Shown here: positions 1 through 9,997 of the stretch, in pieces
Layout: each line of letters opens with the position of its first letter
Numbering within the stretch: position 1 is the stretch's first letter
Origin: Niabella yanshanensis
GTDB lineage: Bacteria; Bacteroidota; Bacteroidia; Chitinophagales; Chitinophagaceae
DNA length: 64,000 bases
Assembly (NCBI RefSeq): GCF_034424215.1
Contig: NZ_CP139960.1
Span: 2,914,001-2,978,000, forward strand
Reading direction: 5' to 3'
Notes under the pieces: generated by a model
Database searches by the model: none
The model's input: only the letters and a program-made list of their open reading frames with translations
Told to the model about the DNA's origin: nothing
Position numbers and translations under genes: made by a program

Positions 1-2473
1 CTGAAGCATTATACATGTTATGACGCGTGATTTCTGAAAGGCCATATACTTTTTCCATTTTCATAAAAGCCGAGAAAGGAACCATTTCATCGTGGTCATT
101 TTTTACATAGAGCTTCAATATATCATCGGGTAATGCGCGATATTGCGGCAAGGCTTGCACAATCACTTTATACTGCCTGTCGAACTTAATAAAACTGGTT
201 TCATAATTACTTCCTATCAGTGTAGACAAAGTGCTCATGGCATTATCGATCGTCACTCCTTTCTGTTGTGCCAGGTCATTATCTACCCGCAACATATATT
301 GCGGGAAGCTGGCACTATAGAAAGTAAATACCGATGCCAGCTCCTTGCGCTTATTAAGCTCTTTTACAAAATCATGGCTAACCATCTCCATCTTCTTGTA
401 ATCACCGCTACCTGCCTTGTCCAGCAAGCGCAATTCAAAACCGCCTGCAGCACCGTAACCCGGCACAGCCGGTGGCTGGAAAAATTCGATAGCCGCACCC
501 GGAATGCTTTTAGCTTTTTCTTCCAACTGCTCAATAATTTCCTGGGCAGATTCCTTCCTGTCCGTCCAGTCTTTCAAATTGATCAAACAGGTACCCGAAT
601 TAGCGCCTGTACCTTCTGTCAATATTTCGTACCCCGCGAGGGCCGAAACTGATTTCACACCTTCCACCTCTTCAGCAATGCGTTCCAGCCGCTCGGATAT
701 TTCATTAGTCCGTTCCAGTGAAGAGCCAGGTGGCGTTTGTATAATCGCATAGATCATCCCCTGGTCTTCATTGGGTATAAAGCCGGAAGGAACACTTCCA
801 CTTAATAACCAGGTACCTGCACAAAAAGCGATCAGCAAGCCAAAAGTGATCATGCGCCTGCCCACTACACGATTGAGCAATCTCATGTAGCGGTTCGATA
901 AAAGATCGAAGCGTTTATTAAAGGCATCAATAAACTGATCTACCCGTGATTTCTTTTTGAGCTTGCCATGATGGTTTTTCAACATAATGGCACATAACGC
1001 CGGTGTTAAGGTTAAGGCTACAATACCTGACAGGATAATACCTGTAGCCATAGTAATAGAAAACTGCCGGTAGAAGATGCCTACCGGACCCGACATAAAT
1101 GCCACAGGTATAAACACAGAAGCCATTAAGAAGGTGATGGCGACGATAGCGCCGCTTATCTCTTTCATCGCCTGCTGTGTAGCTTTTAATGGAGAAATAT
1201 TGCTTTTCTCCACTTTGGCGTGCACCGCTTCAATTACTACAATGGCATCATCTACCACTACCCCAATAGCCAGCACCAGAGCAAACAAGGTGATGAGGTT
1301 TAAAGTGATGCCAAAGAACTGCATAAATACAAATGTTCCTACCAGCGATACCGGTACTGCAATAATCGGAATGAGAGTAGACCGCCAATCTCCCAGGAAA
1401 ATAAACACCACGATGCCTACCAGGATAAAAGCCTCGACGAGAGTATGAATAACTTTTTCAATGGAAGCATCTAAAAATTTAGACACATCGTAGCTGATCT
1501 CATAATCCATGCCTTTGGGAAAATTCTCTTTCAATTCCTTCATCTTTTCCTTTACATCCGCTATTACCTGGCTTGCATTACTGCCATAAGACTGCTTTAA
1601 TACAATAGCTGCCGAAGGTTTACCATTCAGGTAGGAGTAGAGGTCATACATGGAGCTTCCAAATTCAATATCCGCCACATCTTTTAACCGCAGCAATTCA
1701 CCATCAGAACTTGCTCTTACGACTATGTTTTCGTAACCATCCTTTGTACTATAGCGGCCCGGGTACTTTAACACATATTCAAACGATTGAGATCTTTTAC
1801 CGGAACTCTCACCCGTTTTACCCGGAGAAGCTTCCAGGCTCTGCTCGTTTAATGACTTCATAATTTCTTCGGCAGATATTTTATAGGCAAGCATCCTGTC
1901 TGGCTTCAGCCAAATACGCATTGCGTATTCACGGTTACCCAATATATCTGCATAACCTACGCCATCTACGCGTTTTAACTCCGACAGCACATTGATATCG
2001 GCATAGTTGAACAGGAAATTCTCTCCCATGGAAGTATCCTTTGTATACAGGTTGATATACATCAGCATGTTCGACTCTTCCCGGCTGATCTTTACACCTT
2101 CACGTATTACCAGTGGCGGCAGCTTGTTGGTTACAGCGGCAACCCGATTCTGAACGTTTAGGGAAGCCTGGTTAGGATCGGTACCCAGGTTAAATATCAC
2201 CTGTATTACGGCCTCTCCGTCGTTACCGGCGTCCGACGCTATATATTTCATACCCGGCACACCATTAAGTGCACGCTCCAGCGGAATGACTACTGATTTA
2301 ATTAAAAGTTCGTTATTAGCCCCTGGATACTCCGCCGTGATATTTACCTTGGGAGGAGATACCGAAGGAAACTGTGTTACCGGCAGATGTGTTAATGCCA
2401 GCACCCCCAGGAATACGATAATGAGGGATATGACGATCGATAAAACCGGTCGTTTTATAAATTTACCAAACAT
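1..2473 (-). CDS. RND multidrug efflux permease (AcrB/MexB-like), C-terminus cut by window edge
   Basis: Inner-membrane proton-driven pump of the hydrophobe/amphiphile efflux (HAE1) family. About 824 of an expected ~1040-1060 residues are visible. The protein begins MFGKFIKRPVLSIV, the typical first transmembrane helix of this family. The proton-relay motif GVVVDDAIVVIE (adjacent Asp pair in TM4) lies in the first half, and the large porter-domain loops follow each membrane block. The ATG at 2471-2473 is 18 bases downstream of the membrane fusion gene's stop, so the two are co-transcribed. An outer-membrane TolC-like gene would be expected beyond the window. The substrate cannot be told from sequence. 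Confidence 0.95.
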   Translation of the reverse strand, partial: MFGKFIKRPVLSIVISLIIVFLGVLALTHLPVTQFPSVSPPKVNITAEYPGANNELLIKSVVIPLERALNGVPGMKYIASDAGNDGEAVIQVIFNLGTDPNQASLNVQNRVAAVTNKLPPLVIREGVKISREESNMLMYINLYTKDTSMGENFLFNYADINVLSELKRVDGVGYADILGNREYAMRIWLKPDRMLAYKISAEEIMKSLNEQSLEASPGKTGESSGKRSQSFEYVLKYPGRYSTKDGYENIVVRASSDGELLRLKDVADIEFGSSMYDLYSYLNGKPSAAIVLKQSYGSNASQVIADVKEKMKELKENFPKGMDYEISYDVSKFLDASIEKVIHTLVEAFILVGIVVFIFLGDWRSTLIPIIAVPVSLVGTFVFMQFFGITLNLITLFALVLAIGVVVDDAIVVIEAVHAKVEKSNISPLKATQQAMKEISGAIVAITFLMASVFIPVAFMSGPVGIFYRQFSITMATGIILSGIVALTLTPALCAIMLKNHHGKLKKKSRVDQFIDAFNKRFDLLSNRYMRLLNRVVGRRMITFGLLIAFCAGTWLLSGSVPSGFIPNEDQGMIYAIIQTPPGSSLERTNEISERLERIAEEVEGVKSVSALAGYEILTEGTGANSGTCLINLKDWTDRKESAQEIIEQLEEKAKSIPGAAIEFFQPPAVPGYGAAGGFELRLLDKAGSGDYKKMEMVSHDFVKELNKRKELASVFTFYSASFPQYMLRVDNDLAQQKGVTIDNAMSTLSTLIGSNYETSFIKFDRQYKVIVQALPQYRALPDDILKLYVKNDHDEMVPFSAFMKMEKVYGLSEITRHNMYNAS

Positions 2474-2491
2474 AAAATTCTCTTTAAATAA

Positions 2492-3574
2492 TTACTCTGC
2501 TTTAAGATGAAGGCCATTCATTACCTGGCGGGGCTGCTCATAACGGTATTCTATTTTCTGGTCTTCTTTTACGGTTTGAACACCTTCCAGCAATATTTTG
2601 TCATCTGGAGCAAGACCATTGCTCACGATGTACAGATCGGGTAATTCGGCACCTACATTGATCATGCGGGCTCTTACCATGTGTTTATTATCTACCACAA
2701 AAACATATTTCCGGTCCTGCAACTCATAGGTGGCTTTTTGAGGAATGACCACTGCGTTTTTAAGCGGTACGGTCATCCTTACTTTTCCGGTCTCCCCATT
2801 TCTGAGCAGTCCGTCAGGGTTGGCAAACCGGGCCCTGAAAGCGATATTACCTGTTTCACTATCGAACTCACTTTCGATGGTTTCTACTTTTCCCGGAACG
2901 CCAAAAGCATCACCATTAGCCAGTACAAGGTCAACATTTTGTTGTGCATTTTTCTGCAGGTTCTTCCGGTAATTCAGGTACTCGGGCTCGCCTACATTGA
3001 AATAAGCAAATACCTGGCTGTTATCAGATAAGCTGGTGAGTAAGGCTCCCTCGTCGATCAAACTTCCCTGCTTCAAAGGGATACGATCTATTATACCGCT
3101 GAAGGGTGCGCGTATTTCTGTAAATGATAAATGAGCCTGGGCCAGCCTGGTTTCAGCACGGGCCTGCTCCAGCTTGGCCTGGGCCAGCGCCTGCTCGCTT
3201 TTGGAAACAATATTCTGATTGGCCAGTGTTTTAGCATTCTGCAGCTCGATGGTGGCCGCACTGGCTTCCGCCCTGGCCTTCATCAACTCAGCTTCATACA
3301 CCTGTGGCATAATCTTAAATAATAGTTGTCCGGCCTTCACATATTGTCCTTCATCTACGTATATCTTTTGCAGGAAGCCCCTGCTCTGTGCTCTTACTTC
3401 AATATTGCGTACCGAACGTATCTGTGAAACATAATCTTTATTAAGAGCGGTATCTATTTGTAAAGGGTTGGTAACAATGTATTGAATATCTGCCGTCTTT
3501 TCTTCGGCATGTGATTTACAGCTTGTTTGGTATATCAATGCGCATAACGCATAAATGATTACTATCCGTTTCAT
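2492..3574 (-). CDS. RND efflux membrane fusion protein (AcrA/MexA-like lipoprotein)
   Basis: 360-residue periplasmic adaptor linking the inner-membrane pump to an outer-membrane channel. A lipoprotein signal ends at the Cys in IYQTSC (about residue 19). Lipoyl/barrel-sandwich halves flank an alpha-helical hairpin rich in Ala/Gln/Glu (about residues 90-150), and IRAPFSGIIDR is the classic second lipoyl half. Beta-barrel and membrane-proximal domains follow to the C-terminus. First gene of the operon with the permease; palindromes at 3591-3627 and 3685-3704 lie in its upstream region and are candidate control sites. Confidence 0.95.
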   Translation of the reverse strand: MKRIVIIYALCALIYQTSCKSHAEEKTADIQYIVTNPLQIDTALNKDYVSQIRSVRNIEVRAQSRGFLQKIYVDEGQYVKAGQLLFKIMPQVYEAELMKARAEASAATIELQNAKTLANQNIVSKSEQALAQAKLEQARAETRLAQAHLSFTEIRAPFSGIIDRIPLKQGSLIDEGALLTSLSDNSQVFAYFNVGEPEYLNYRKNLQKNAQQNVDLVLANGDAFGVPGKVETIESEFDSETGNIAFRARFANPDGLLRNGETGKVRMTVPLKNAVVIPQKATYELQDRKYVFVVDNKHMVRARMINVGAELPDLYIVSNGLAPDDKILLEGVQTVKEDQKIEYRYEQPRQVMNGLHLKAE

Positions 3575-3590
3575 TTTTTGGAAATTATGG

Positions 3591-3627
3591 GTAAAGCAGG
3601 ATTAAAGATCTATGCCCTTTGCTTTAC
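3591..3627. repeat. 8-bp inverted repeat upstream of the efflux operon
   Basis: GTAAAGCA (3591-3598) and TGCTTTAC (3620-3627) are perfect inverted copies 21 bases apart, just upstream of the membrane fusion protein start at 3574. It could form a leader hairpin or be a protein-binding site. Function is inferred from position only. Confidence 0.4.
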
Positions 3628-3684
3628 AACAGGAAAGAATTATTGAACGATTGAATTTTCAATTGCAGGAGGATACAGCAGTTG

Positions 3685-3704
3685 TTCATGTATGATTACA
3701 TGAA
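3685..3704. promoter_or_regulatory. Perfect 8-4-8 palindrome, candidate repressor operator of the efflux operon
   Basis: TTCATGTA-TGAT-TACATGAA, two perfect 8-base half-sites, lies about 110 bases upstream of the fusion-protein ATG and between it and the 3' end of the next gene. Size and symmetry suit a TetR/AcrR-type dimer, which commonly controls RND pumps. No TetR gene is in the window. A second exact palindrome, AGTTGCAACT, is at 3740-3749. Confidence 0.5.
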
Positions 3705-3774
3705 TAATCGACCCTGGCCATAGCGGCAGGTTTAATATGAGTTGCAACTACTGCTGATAAAAGAAAAAAAGGTA

Positions 3775-4164
3775 TCAGATCCGGAAAACACAGAGTTGTG
3801 CATGGTCGAAAGCCTGCACAGGGAAGTTTTCTGCCAGATACCACCCGCCGGGAAGAGGGTCATTTCCGGGCAATAAATAGGCTGAAAGAAAATATGCAAG
3901 AATATTTTGTATTGGCCTGCGGGCAGGGCCAGACACTGGAATATCGTCTTCTTCGTCGGCAGTATAAATTAGTTTTTCGCGTAATTCCTGGTCAATAGCA
4001 TTACTGAAATGAGCGACTCTTTTTTCTGCCAGCTGTGCTAATTGATAAATTTGGGACCCGCTGTTCCGGGTATTATCGGCCAGGTTGCGGCTTTTGGCAA
4101 AAGCAGATGCTCCTGTACCGAACAGAAGCATAAAAAAAGAAACATAAAAAATTGCCCACCGCAT
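3775..4164 (-). CDS. Small exported hypothetical protein
   Basis: About 130 residues from the ATG at 4164, chosen because it starts directly at a signal peptide (MRWAIFYVSFFMLLFGTGASAFA); an earlier start would put an extra hydrophobic stretch before it. The mature part has an acidic patch (TADEEDD), a predicted hydrophobic segment (NILAYFLSAYLL) and ends in CVFRI. I recall no characterised family, but small exported proteins of this layout are common near Bacteroidota envelope genes. It sits upstream of the RND operon, 200 bases away, so co-transcription is uncertain. No terminator is evident after it. Confidence 0.55.
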   Translation of the reverse strand: MRWAIFYVSFFMLLFGTGASAFAKSRNLADNTRNSGSQIYQLAQLAEKRVAHFSNAIDQELREKLIYTADEEDDIPVSGPARRPIQNILAYFLSAYLLPGNDPLPGGWYLAENFPVQAFDHAQLCVFRI

Positions 4165-4321
4165 GATTCCAATAATTGCTAAACAAAAGTAGCTAAAGAT
4201 GCAAAGGCCCTTCACCAACTTTATAGCAAAAAAAGGTTAAATTTTAAATATTACAAAACCGATTCTCATTATTCAGGATTTATTAATAGTTTGCATAAAC
4301 ACTACACCCAGCCTTTCACTA

Positions 4322-4368
4322 CGTTTTTCGGGGCTGAATTTTATATTTCAGCCCGTTAAGAAAAAACG
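4322..4368 (+). promoter_or_regulatory. Long stem-loop in the phosphoketolase leader
   Basis: GGGCTGAA (4331-4338) pairs perfectly with TTCAGCCC (4347-4354). An outer stem, CGTTTTTC (4322-4329) with GAAAAAACG (4360-4368), extends it with a small bulge. It ends 45 bases before the xfp ATG and lacks a U-run, so it is not a terminator in this direction. It may be a leader structure affecting xfp expression or mRNA stability. Confidence 0.4.
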
Positions 4369-4413
4369 CTGTATCTAAACAAAAAATTCCTTTACCTTAA
4401 AAACATTCATCTT

Positions 4414-6780
4414 ATGTCCTCTGACACTCAAAAAGTAAGTCCCGAAGAACTGGAAAAAATTGACGCCTACTGGCGCGCTGCCAACTATCTTTCGGTGGGC
4501 CAGATCTACCTGAGAGATAACCCCCTGCTGCGGGATCCACTCAAACTCGAACATGTAAAACAGGTATTATTGGGACATTGGGGAACTACTCCCGGGCAAA
4601 ATTTTATCTATGCCCACCTCAACCGTATCATCAACCAGTACGACCTGGACATGATCTACATCTCCGGGCCGGGCCATGGCGGTCCAGCGCTGGTTGGAAA
4701 TACTTATCTTGAGGGCACTTACAGTGAGATCTATCCCGAAATTACACTGGATGCCGAAGGACTTAAAAGACTTTTCAAACAATTCTCGTTCCCCGGTGGC
4801 ATACCCAGCCACGTATCGCCCGAATGCCCGGGCTCCATGCATGAGGGAGGCGAATTGGGTTATTCGCTAAGCCACGCTTTTGGCGCTGCATTTGACAACC
4901 CCGATTTAATGGTGGCTTGCATAATAGGGGATGGTGAGGCTGAAACAGGTCCGCTTGCTACGGCATGGCATTCCAATAAATTTTTGCATCCCGCAAAAGA
5001 TGGCGTGGTTTTGCCTATCCTTCATTTAAACGGCTATAAAATTGCCAATCCCACCATTTTTGCGAGGATAGGAAAAGAAGAAATGGATAACCTGATGAAA
5101 GGTTATGGCTGGAAACCATTTTGGGTGGATGGCGAAGACCCTGCATATATGCACCAGCGCATGGCAACCGTGCTGGATGAAGTGATCGCTGAAATTAAAA
5201 CCATCAAAGAAGCCGCCGTTAATAATGAACAGTTCGGTCGTCCCACCTGGCCCATGATCATTCTTAAATCACCCAAAGGCTGGACGGGGCCTAAAGAAGT
5301 GGACGGGCTAAAAGTAGAAGGCAGCTTCAGGGCGCACCAGGTACCGCTTTCAGATCCTGCTCATAATCCTGAACATCTGGCACAGCTGGAGAAATGGCTG
5401 CAGAGCTATAAACCGGAAGAGCTGTTTGATGAAAAAGGGAAACTGCTTGCCGAATGGCAGGAGCTTGCTCCTAAAGGCGACAGGCGGATGGGCGCCAACC
5501 CGCATACCAATGGCGGTGCATTAATGCGGGACCTGCGTATGCCTGACTTCAGAACCTATGCCTTGGATATAAATATGCGCAGCATGCCGGGCCCGGGAGA
5601 TACAAAAGTATTAGGAGGTTTTATAAGAGATATCATTAAGCTGAACATGCATAATTTCAGGGTATTCGGTCCTGATGAAACATTATCTAACCGGCTGAAT
5701 AAAGTATTCGAAGCAACAGGGAGGCAATGGATAGCTGATACTTTTGAAGAGGATGAGTTTCTGAAGAAGGAAGGCCGCGTATTAGAAGTTTTAAGCGAGC
5801 ACCAGTGCGAAGGATGGCTGGAAGGCTATGTACTTACGGGAAGGCATGGACTGTTTAATTGTTACGAAGCATTTATACACATTATTGACAGCATGTTTAA
5901 CCAGCATGCCAAATGGTTAAAGATGACTTCTGAAATCAGCTGGAGAAAAAAGCTACCGTCACTCAACATTCTTTTAGCCTCGCATGTATGGAGGCAGGAT
6001 CATAATGGTTTTACTCACCAGGATCCGGGCTTTATCGATCATGTGGTTAATAAAAAAGCTTCTGTAGTAAGAGTATACCTGCCACCCGATGCCAACTGCC
6101 TATTATCAACAATGGATCATTGCCTGAAGAGCAGGCACTATGTAAACGTGGTTATTGCGGGGAAACATACATCGCCGCAATGGCTAAATATGAACGAGGC
6201 CATTACACATTGCACCAAGGGTATTGGCATATGGCCATGGGCCAGTAATGACGAAGGCATAGAGCCGGATGTAGTCATGGCCTGTGCCGGCGATGTACCC
6301 ACTTTGGAAACCCTTGCCGCGGTATCTATCCTGAGAAACAAATTACCGGATCTGAAAATACGCGTGATCAACATAGTAGACCTGATGCGCCTGCAGCCTG
6401 CATCTGAACACCCGCATGGATTAAGTGATATTGACTTCGATGTACTCTTCACTAAAAACAAGCCGGTTATCTTCGCCTTTCACGGTTATCCCTGGCTCAT
6501 ACACAGGCTTACTTACAGGCGCACCAATCATCATAATATACATGTAAGAGGATATAAGGAAGAAGGTACTATCACCACTCCTTTTGATATGACCGTGCTG
6601 AATCAAATGGATCGTTTCAGCCTGGTACAGGATGTGTTGAACCGGTTACCACAACTGGGAGAAAGAACCGCCTATATAAAAGAAGATATGAAAAATAAAC
6701 ATATCGAACATAAAAACTACATCAGAAAACATGGTATAGATATGGAGGAAGTACGCAACTGGAAATGGGAACTTTCTTAA
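4414..6780 (+). CDS. xfp: Xylulose-5-phosphate/fructose-6-phosphate phosphoketolase
   Basis: Thiamine-diphosphate enzyme splitting xylulose-5-P (and often fructose-6-P) with phosphate into acetyl-phosphate plus glyceraldehyde-3-P or erythrose-4-P. Full length at 788 residues. Near the N-terminus is the GPGHGGPAL segment, followed by the ThDP/Mg motif [14 protein letters not shown] (about residues 171-184). The C-terminal XFP domain ends in NWKWELS. It is a single-gene unit with a structured leader and its own intrinsic terminator. Together with zwf elsewhere in the window it indicates a phosphoketolase outlet from the pentose-phosphate pathway. Whether it accepts both sugars cannot be read from sequence. 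Confidence 0.97.
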   Translation: MSSDTQKVSPEELEKIDAYWRAANYLSVGQIYLRDNPLLRDPLKLEHVKQVLLGHWGTTPGQNFIYAHLNRIINQYDLDMIYISGPGHGGPALVGNTYLEGTYSEIYPEITLDAEGLKRLFKQFSFPGGIPSHVSPECPGSMHEGGELGYSLSHAFGAAFDNPDLMVACIIGDGEAETGPLATAWHSNKFLHPAKDGVVLPILHLNGYKIANPTIFARIGKEEMDNLMKGYGWKPFWVDGEDPAYMHQRMATVLDEVIAEIKTIKEAAVNNEQFGRPTWPMIILKSPKGWTGPKEVDGLKVEGSFRAHQVPLSDPAHNPEHLAQLEKWLQSYKPEELFDEKGKLLAEWQELAPKGDRRMGANPHTNGGALMRDLRMPDFRTYALDINMRSMPGPGDTKVLGGFIRDIIKLNMHNFRVFGPDETLSNRLNKVFEATGRQWIADTFEEDEFLKKEGRVLEVLSEHQCEGWLEGYVLTGRHGLFNCYEAFIHIIDSMFNQHAKWLKMTSEISWRKKLPSLNILLASHVWRQDHNGFTHQDPGFIDHVVNKKASVVRVYLPPDANCLLSTMDHCLKSRHYVNVVIAGKHTSPQWLNMNEAITHCTKGIGIWPWASNDEGIEPDVVMACAGDVPTLETLAAVSILRNKLPDLKIRVINIVDLMRLQPASEHPHGLSDIDFDVLFTKNKPVIFAFHGYPWLIHRLTYRRTNHHNIHVRGYKEEGTITTPFDMTVLNQMDRFSLVQDVLNRLPQLGERTAYIKEDMKNKHIEHKNYIRKHGIDMEEVRNWKWELS

Positions 6781-6807
6781 TTAAAAAGAAGCGACATCTA
6801 AATAATC

Positions 6808-6840
6808 AAATCCCGCCGAAAAATCAGCGGGATTTTTTGG
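6808..6840 (+). terminator. Intrinsic terminator of the phosphoketolase gene
   Basis: A perfect 9-bp stem (6808-6816 with 6827-6835, AAATCCCGC/GCGGGATTT) with a 10-base loop runs directly into a T-rich tail, 27 bases after the stop codon. Confidence 0.85.
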
Positions 6841-7014
6841 ATCCTCAACCGTGCCCTTACCAGGCTGGGATCCAGGTGAAGGTATATAACAGCCATTCTT
6901 AAAAGCTAACCTTTGTCAGCTACTGCAATGACATAAATCAATCCGGATCAACACTCCCGTCAGCCTATTCTTTTTCACTTTGTTACAGCTTTGTTAACAC
7001 AAAACAGAAAAACA

Positions 7015-7608
7015 ATGCAAATGAAAAAGATAAAATTAGCAGCACTGTTTCTATTAGGTTTAGGTATAAATGTCTTTGCACAGGACAGTTACAAACTGGT
7101 AGAAAGCAAAACCAAAAACATGGTAACCGGCACCTCTACACTGCACGACTGGCGATGCATAGCAGAAAAACAATCCGGTACTGCTGTCATCAAAACCGGT
7201 GATGTTCTTGAAATAAAATCATTAACAGCCCGTATAGCAGCCAGGTCTTTGAAGAGTATAAAAGAGAATGGCAAATACTATGACGATGCCATGGATAAGA
7301 ATGCCTATAAAGCATTGGAAGCTGATAAACATCCCGAGATCGTTTATATATTAACGGGGGTATCCAATATTAAAACGACGGGCGCTACTTCTACCTTTTC
7401 TGCTACAGGCACCTTAACCATAGCCGGCAAAACGAACAAGGTAACCTTCCCGGTGAAAGCGGTAGTGAATGGTAATAATATAACATTTACAGCCACTGTC
7501 AAATTTAAATTGACTGCTTTCGGCATTACCCCTCCCAAAGCGCTGATGGGTACTATCAAGACAGGTGATGATGTAGCCGTAGTGTTGAACTCAACCTTTG
7601 CCAAATAA
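7015..7608 (+). CDS. YceI-family exported lipid-binding protein (first copy)
   Basis: YceI proteins are lipocalin-like barrels that bind polyisoprenoids or other amphiphiles in the periplasm. A signal peptide ends at GINVFAQ, and the start is MQMKKIKLAALF; the more upstream codon at 6991 would add a hydrophilic tail before the signal. YceI hallmarks are GTSTLHDWRC near the mature N-terminus, the HPEIVYILT strand and the C-terminal FGITPPKALMGTIKTGDDV motif. It heads a plus-strand group with a porin and a second YceI, suggesting shared envelope function. The exact ligand is unknown. Confidence 0.9.
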   Translation: MQMKKIKLAALFLLGLGINVFAQDSYKLVESKTKNMVTGTSTLHDWRCIAEKQSGTAVIKTGDVLEIKSLTARIAARSLKSIKENGKYYDDAMDKNAYKALEADKHPEIVYILTGVSNIKTTGATSTFSATGTLTIAGKTNKVTFPVKAVVNGNNITFTATVKFKLTAFGITPPKALMGTIKTGDDVAVVLNSTFAK

Positions 7609-7643
7609 CCTCAAACCAATTCTTCATCATTAAAAAAAAGTTT

Positions 7644-8969
7644 ATGAAACGCTTATCATTAGCGATAGCCCTGATCGGATGCGTTACCCTGGTACATGCA
7701 CAAGACGATAAATCTATCATATCCAAACTGCACCCGGACGTACAGTTTACCAGGCCCGGAGACAAAACAGGTTTAAATATGTTTGAAACAGGTAAGGAAG
7801 AAATTATTCCTTACGATGGCCTGAAAGTAAGATTTGGAGCGGGTTTTTCCCAACAATTCCAGAGCCTTACGCATAGCAACTCCGGTGCCGTTGCACTTTA
7901 TCCGAGATTAGCACCCGGATTTGGGATAGCGCAGGCCAACCTTACTATGGATGTGCAGTTGTATGACGGTATTAAATTAAATCTTACCAGTTACCTGGCG
8001 GCAAGACACCATAACGAAACATGGGTAAAAGGCGGTTACATTCAATTTGACAAGCTTCCCTTTAAAGGCGCAGGCTGGGACAAACTGATGCAGTACGCAA
8101 CCATTAAAGTGGGGCACATGGAAATAAACTATGGCGACCAGCACTTCCGCCGCTCAGACGGTGGTAATACCATTCACAACCCGTTTATGGAGAACTACAT
8201 CATGGATGCCTTTGCTACAGAAATCGGCGGAGAATTCTATCTTCAAAAAGATGGCGTCCTGGGAATGGTTGGTATATCTAACGGCCTTATTAATGGCACC
8301 CAGCAGTCTCCGATATTGGCCGCAGGTACCGATACCACAGGTTACCACCGTAACCCCTCTTTCTATGCCAAAGGCGCAATAGATAAGAAACTGGGAGACC
8401 TGAGAGTGAGAGGAGCAGCATCTGTATACTATAACAACAGCTCCGGCCGCAGCACTTTATATGCAGGCGACCGCACGGGTAGCAACTACTTCTTTGTAAT
8501 GGAAGGCGCTACCGCTACATCTAAAGACAACTTCACTTCCGGACGTTTCGACCCCGCGCTTACGAACCAGATCCTGGCCTTTCAATTAAATGGTTTTATA
8601 AAAGCCAAAGGTCTTGAGCTGTTTGGCACCTACGAAAATGCCAAAGGCCGCAGCATTAATGAGAAAGTGGCCAACTTCGATAAACGCAGTGTAAACCAGT
8701 TCGCCGCAGATATCATTTACAGGATCGGGGCCAAAGAAAAAGTATTCATCGGAGGTCGCTACAATACAGTAAGGGGACAATTATTAGCCAGCAATAAGGA
8801 TAAACAAAGCATTAACAGAATGGCAATTGGAGGCGGATGGTTCCTCACCAATAACATCTTAATGAAAGGGGAATATGTAGATCAAAAATATAACGATTTC
8901 CCGGCTGCAAACCGGATGGCAGATGGAAGGTTTAAGGGTTTTGTAATGCAGGCGGTAGTTGGTTTCTAA
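7644..8969 (+). CDS. Outer-membrane porin-like beta-barrel protein
   Basis: 441 residues with a signal peptide ending at LVHAQ, then alternating beta-barrel segments and a C-terminal strand ending in VVGF, as expected for an outer-membrane protein. The sequence recalls Bacteroidota phosphate-selective porin O/P-like proteins (gel of Gly/Tyr-rich strands, an early GLKVRFGAGFSQQFQS segment), but I cannot name the substrate. It lies 35 bases after the first YceI gene and 59 before the second, so the three probably form an operon. Confidence 0.75.
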   Translation: MKRLSLAIALIGCVTLVHAQDDKSIISKLHPDVQFTRPGDKTGLNMFETGKEEIIPYDGLKVRFGAGFSQQFQSLTHSNSGAVALYPRLAPGFGIAQANLTMDVQLYDGIKLNLTSYLAARHHNETWVKGGYIQFDKLPFKGAGWDKLMQYATIKVGHMEINYGDQHFRRSDGGNTIHNPFMENYIMDAFATEIGGEFYLQKDGVLGMVGISNGLINGTQQSPILAAGTDTTGYHRNPSFYAKGAIDKKLGDLRVRGAASVYYNNSSGRSTLYAGDRTGSNYFFVMEGATATSKDNFTSGRFDPALTNQILAFQLNGFIKAKGLELFGTYENAKGRSINEKVANFDKRSVNQFAADIIYRIGAKEKVFIGGRYNTVRGQLLASNKDKQSINRMAIGGGWFLTNNILMKGEYVDQKYNDFPAANRMADGRFKGFVMQAVVGF

Positions 8970-8983
8970 CAAAGCAGGAGGGG

Positions 8984-9004
8984 GGAGCTACCTGTTGTAG
9001 CTCC
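8984..9004 (+). repeat. Intergenic hairpin between porin and second YceI gene
   Basis: GGAGCTA (8984-8990) and TAGCTCC (8998-9004) form a 7-bp stem with a 7-base loop, 14 bases after the porin stop. There is no U-run, so it is more likely an mRNA stability or processing structure than a terminator. Confidence 0.45.
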
Positions 9005-9028
9005 GCTCTCTTCACAAAACACGACATC

Positions 9029-9622
9029 ATGTTACTGGCAAAATATATATGGTTCGGTTTCTTTTATTGGCTGATGCCCGTTCTGCCTGCTCAAACCTAT
9101 CAAACCACCTTAGTGGAGGGCAGTTCCTTCACCCTGAAGGGTTCTTCCAATATCAATAAATTTGAACTGGTTTATACAGGAGACCTGGGAAAGACGAATA
9201 AAGTACAGGTAGAAAGAGAAGATAGTAAGATGAATATGAAATCCGGATCCGGGGTCAATTTAAAAGTTGGGGACTTTAAAAGTTCCAATGCCTACATCAC
9301 TAAAGATTTCAGAAAAATGCTTCGGGCTGACACCTACCCTAACCTGGTGATTGAACCCGTAAGTGTGTGGAAACCGAAAGCACAGGCAACAATAGTGTGC
9401 GTATTGGTTAACTTAACAATAGCAGGCTGTACACGCCAGGAAACAATCAGCCTGGATCTCACAAAGCAGGATGCTACAGCATTACAGTGTAAAGGCAGTC
9501 ATAAAATATCACTTAAAAGATATGCCCTTGCAGCGCCGAAAAAAGCCCTGGGAGCGGTACAGGTACATGATGAAGTAGCTATTGATATGTTGCTCAAACT
9601 GCAGTACCGAAAAATAAAATAA
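9029..9622 (+). CDS. YceI-family exported protein (second, divergent copy)
   Basis: 197 residues with a signal peptide ending near LPAQT. The YceI fold is supported by FTLKGSSNINKFEL near the start, the AYITKDFRKMLRADTYPNLVIEP strand pair, and the C-terminal KKALGAVQVHDEVAIDMLL segment. It is clearly diverged from the first YceI copy 2 kb upstream, so the two probably bind different ligands or act together. It is followed by an HPF-like gene in the same orientation. Confidence 0.85.
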   Translation: MLLAKYIWFGFFYWLMPVLPAQTYQTTLVEGSSFTLKGSSNINKFELVYTGDLGKTNKVQVEREDSKMNMKSGSGVNLKVGDFKSSNAYITKDFRKMLRADTYPNLVIEPVSVWKPKAQATIVCVLVNLTIAGCTRQETISLDLTKQDATALQCKGSHKISLKRYALAAPKKALGAVQVHDEVAIDMLLKLQYRKIK

Positions 9623-9666
9623 CCCTAACACGGCTCATTATTATCTAACGAAAAAAAATTACGATC

Positions 9667-9981
9667 ATGATCATTCAATTGCATGCAGACAGAAGCCTGA
9701 GTATACACGAGGGGTATGCCTCTAAATTAAGCAGTGTGATTTCGAGGGAGCTGGACCGCTTCGCTGAACTGCTGACCAGGGTAGAATTGCATCTTGCCGA
9801 TGAAAACGCACAACGAAAAACAAAGGAAGATAAAAAGTGCACTATCGAAGCGAAGCTGAAAAGCAAACACCCGGTTGCTGTTACCAGTCATGGCGACACT
9901 TACGACAATGCAGTAACCGGCGCCATTCTCAAACTTAAGGCATCTTTAAATACAATAACAGGAAAAATGCACAATCATTGA
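9667..9981 (+). CDS. HPF/RaiA-type ribosome-associated protein
   Basis: 104 residues matching the short hibernation-promoting factor fold (sigma-54 modulation/RaiA family). Such proteins bind the small ribosomal subunit and stabilise inactive ribosomes. The motif RVELHLADENA, followed by a Lys-rich segment and CTIEAKLK, corresponds to the family's central strand, and TYDNAVTGAILKLKASL to the last helix. It lacks the long C-terminal dimerisation domain of long HPF. It sits 44 bases after the second YceI gene and shares the group's terminator. Linkage to envelope genes suggests stress co-regulation; this is inference. Confidence 0.8.
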   Translation: MIIQLHADRSLSIHEGYASKLSSVISRELDRFAELLTRVELHLADENAQRKTKEDKKCTIEAKLKSKHPVAVTSHGDTYDNAVTGAILKLKASLNTITGKMHNH

Positions 9982-9997
9982 TAGTTCACGCTCCGGT

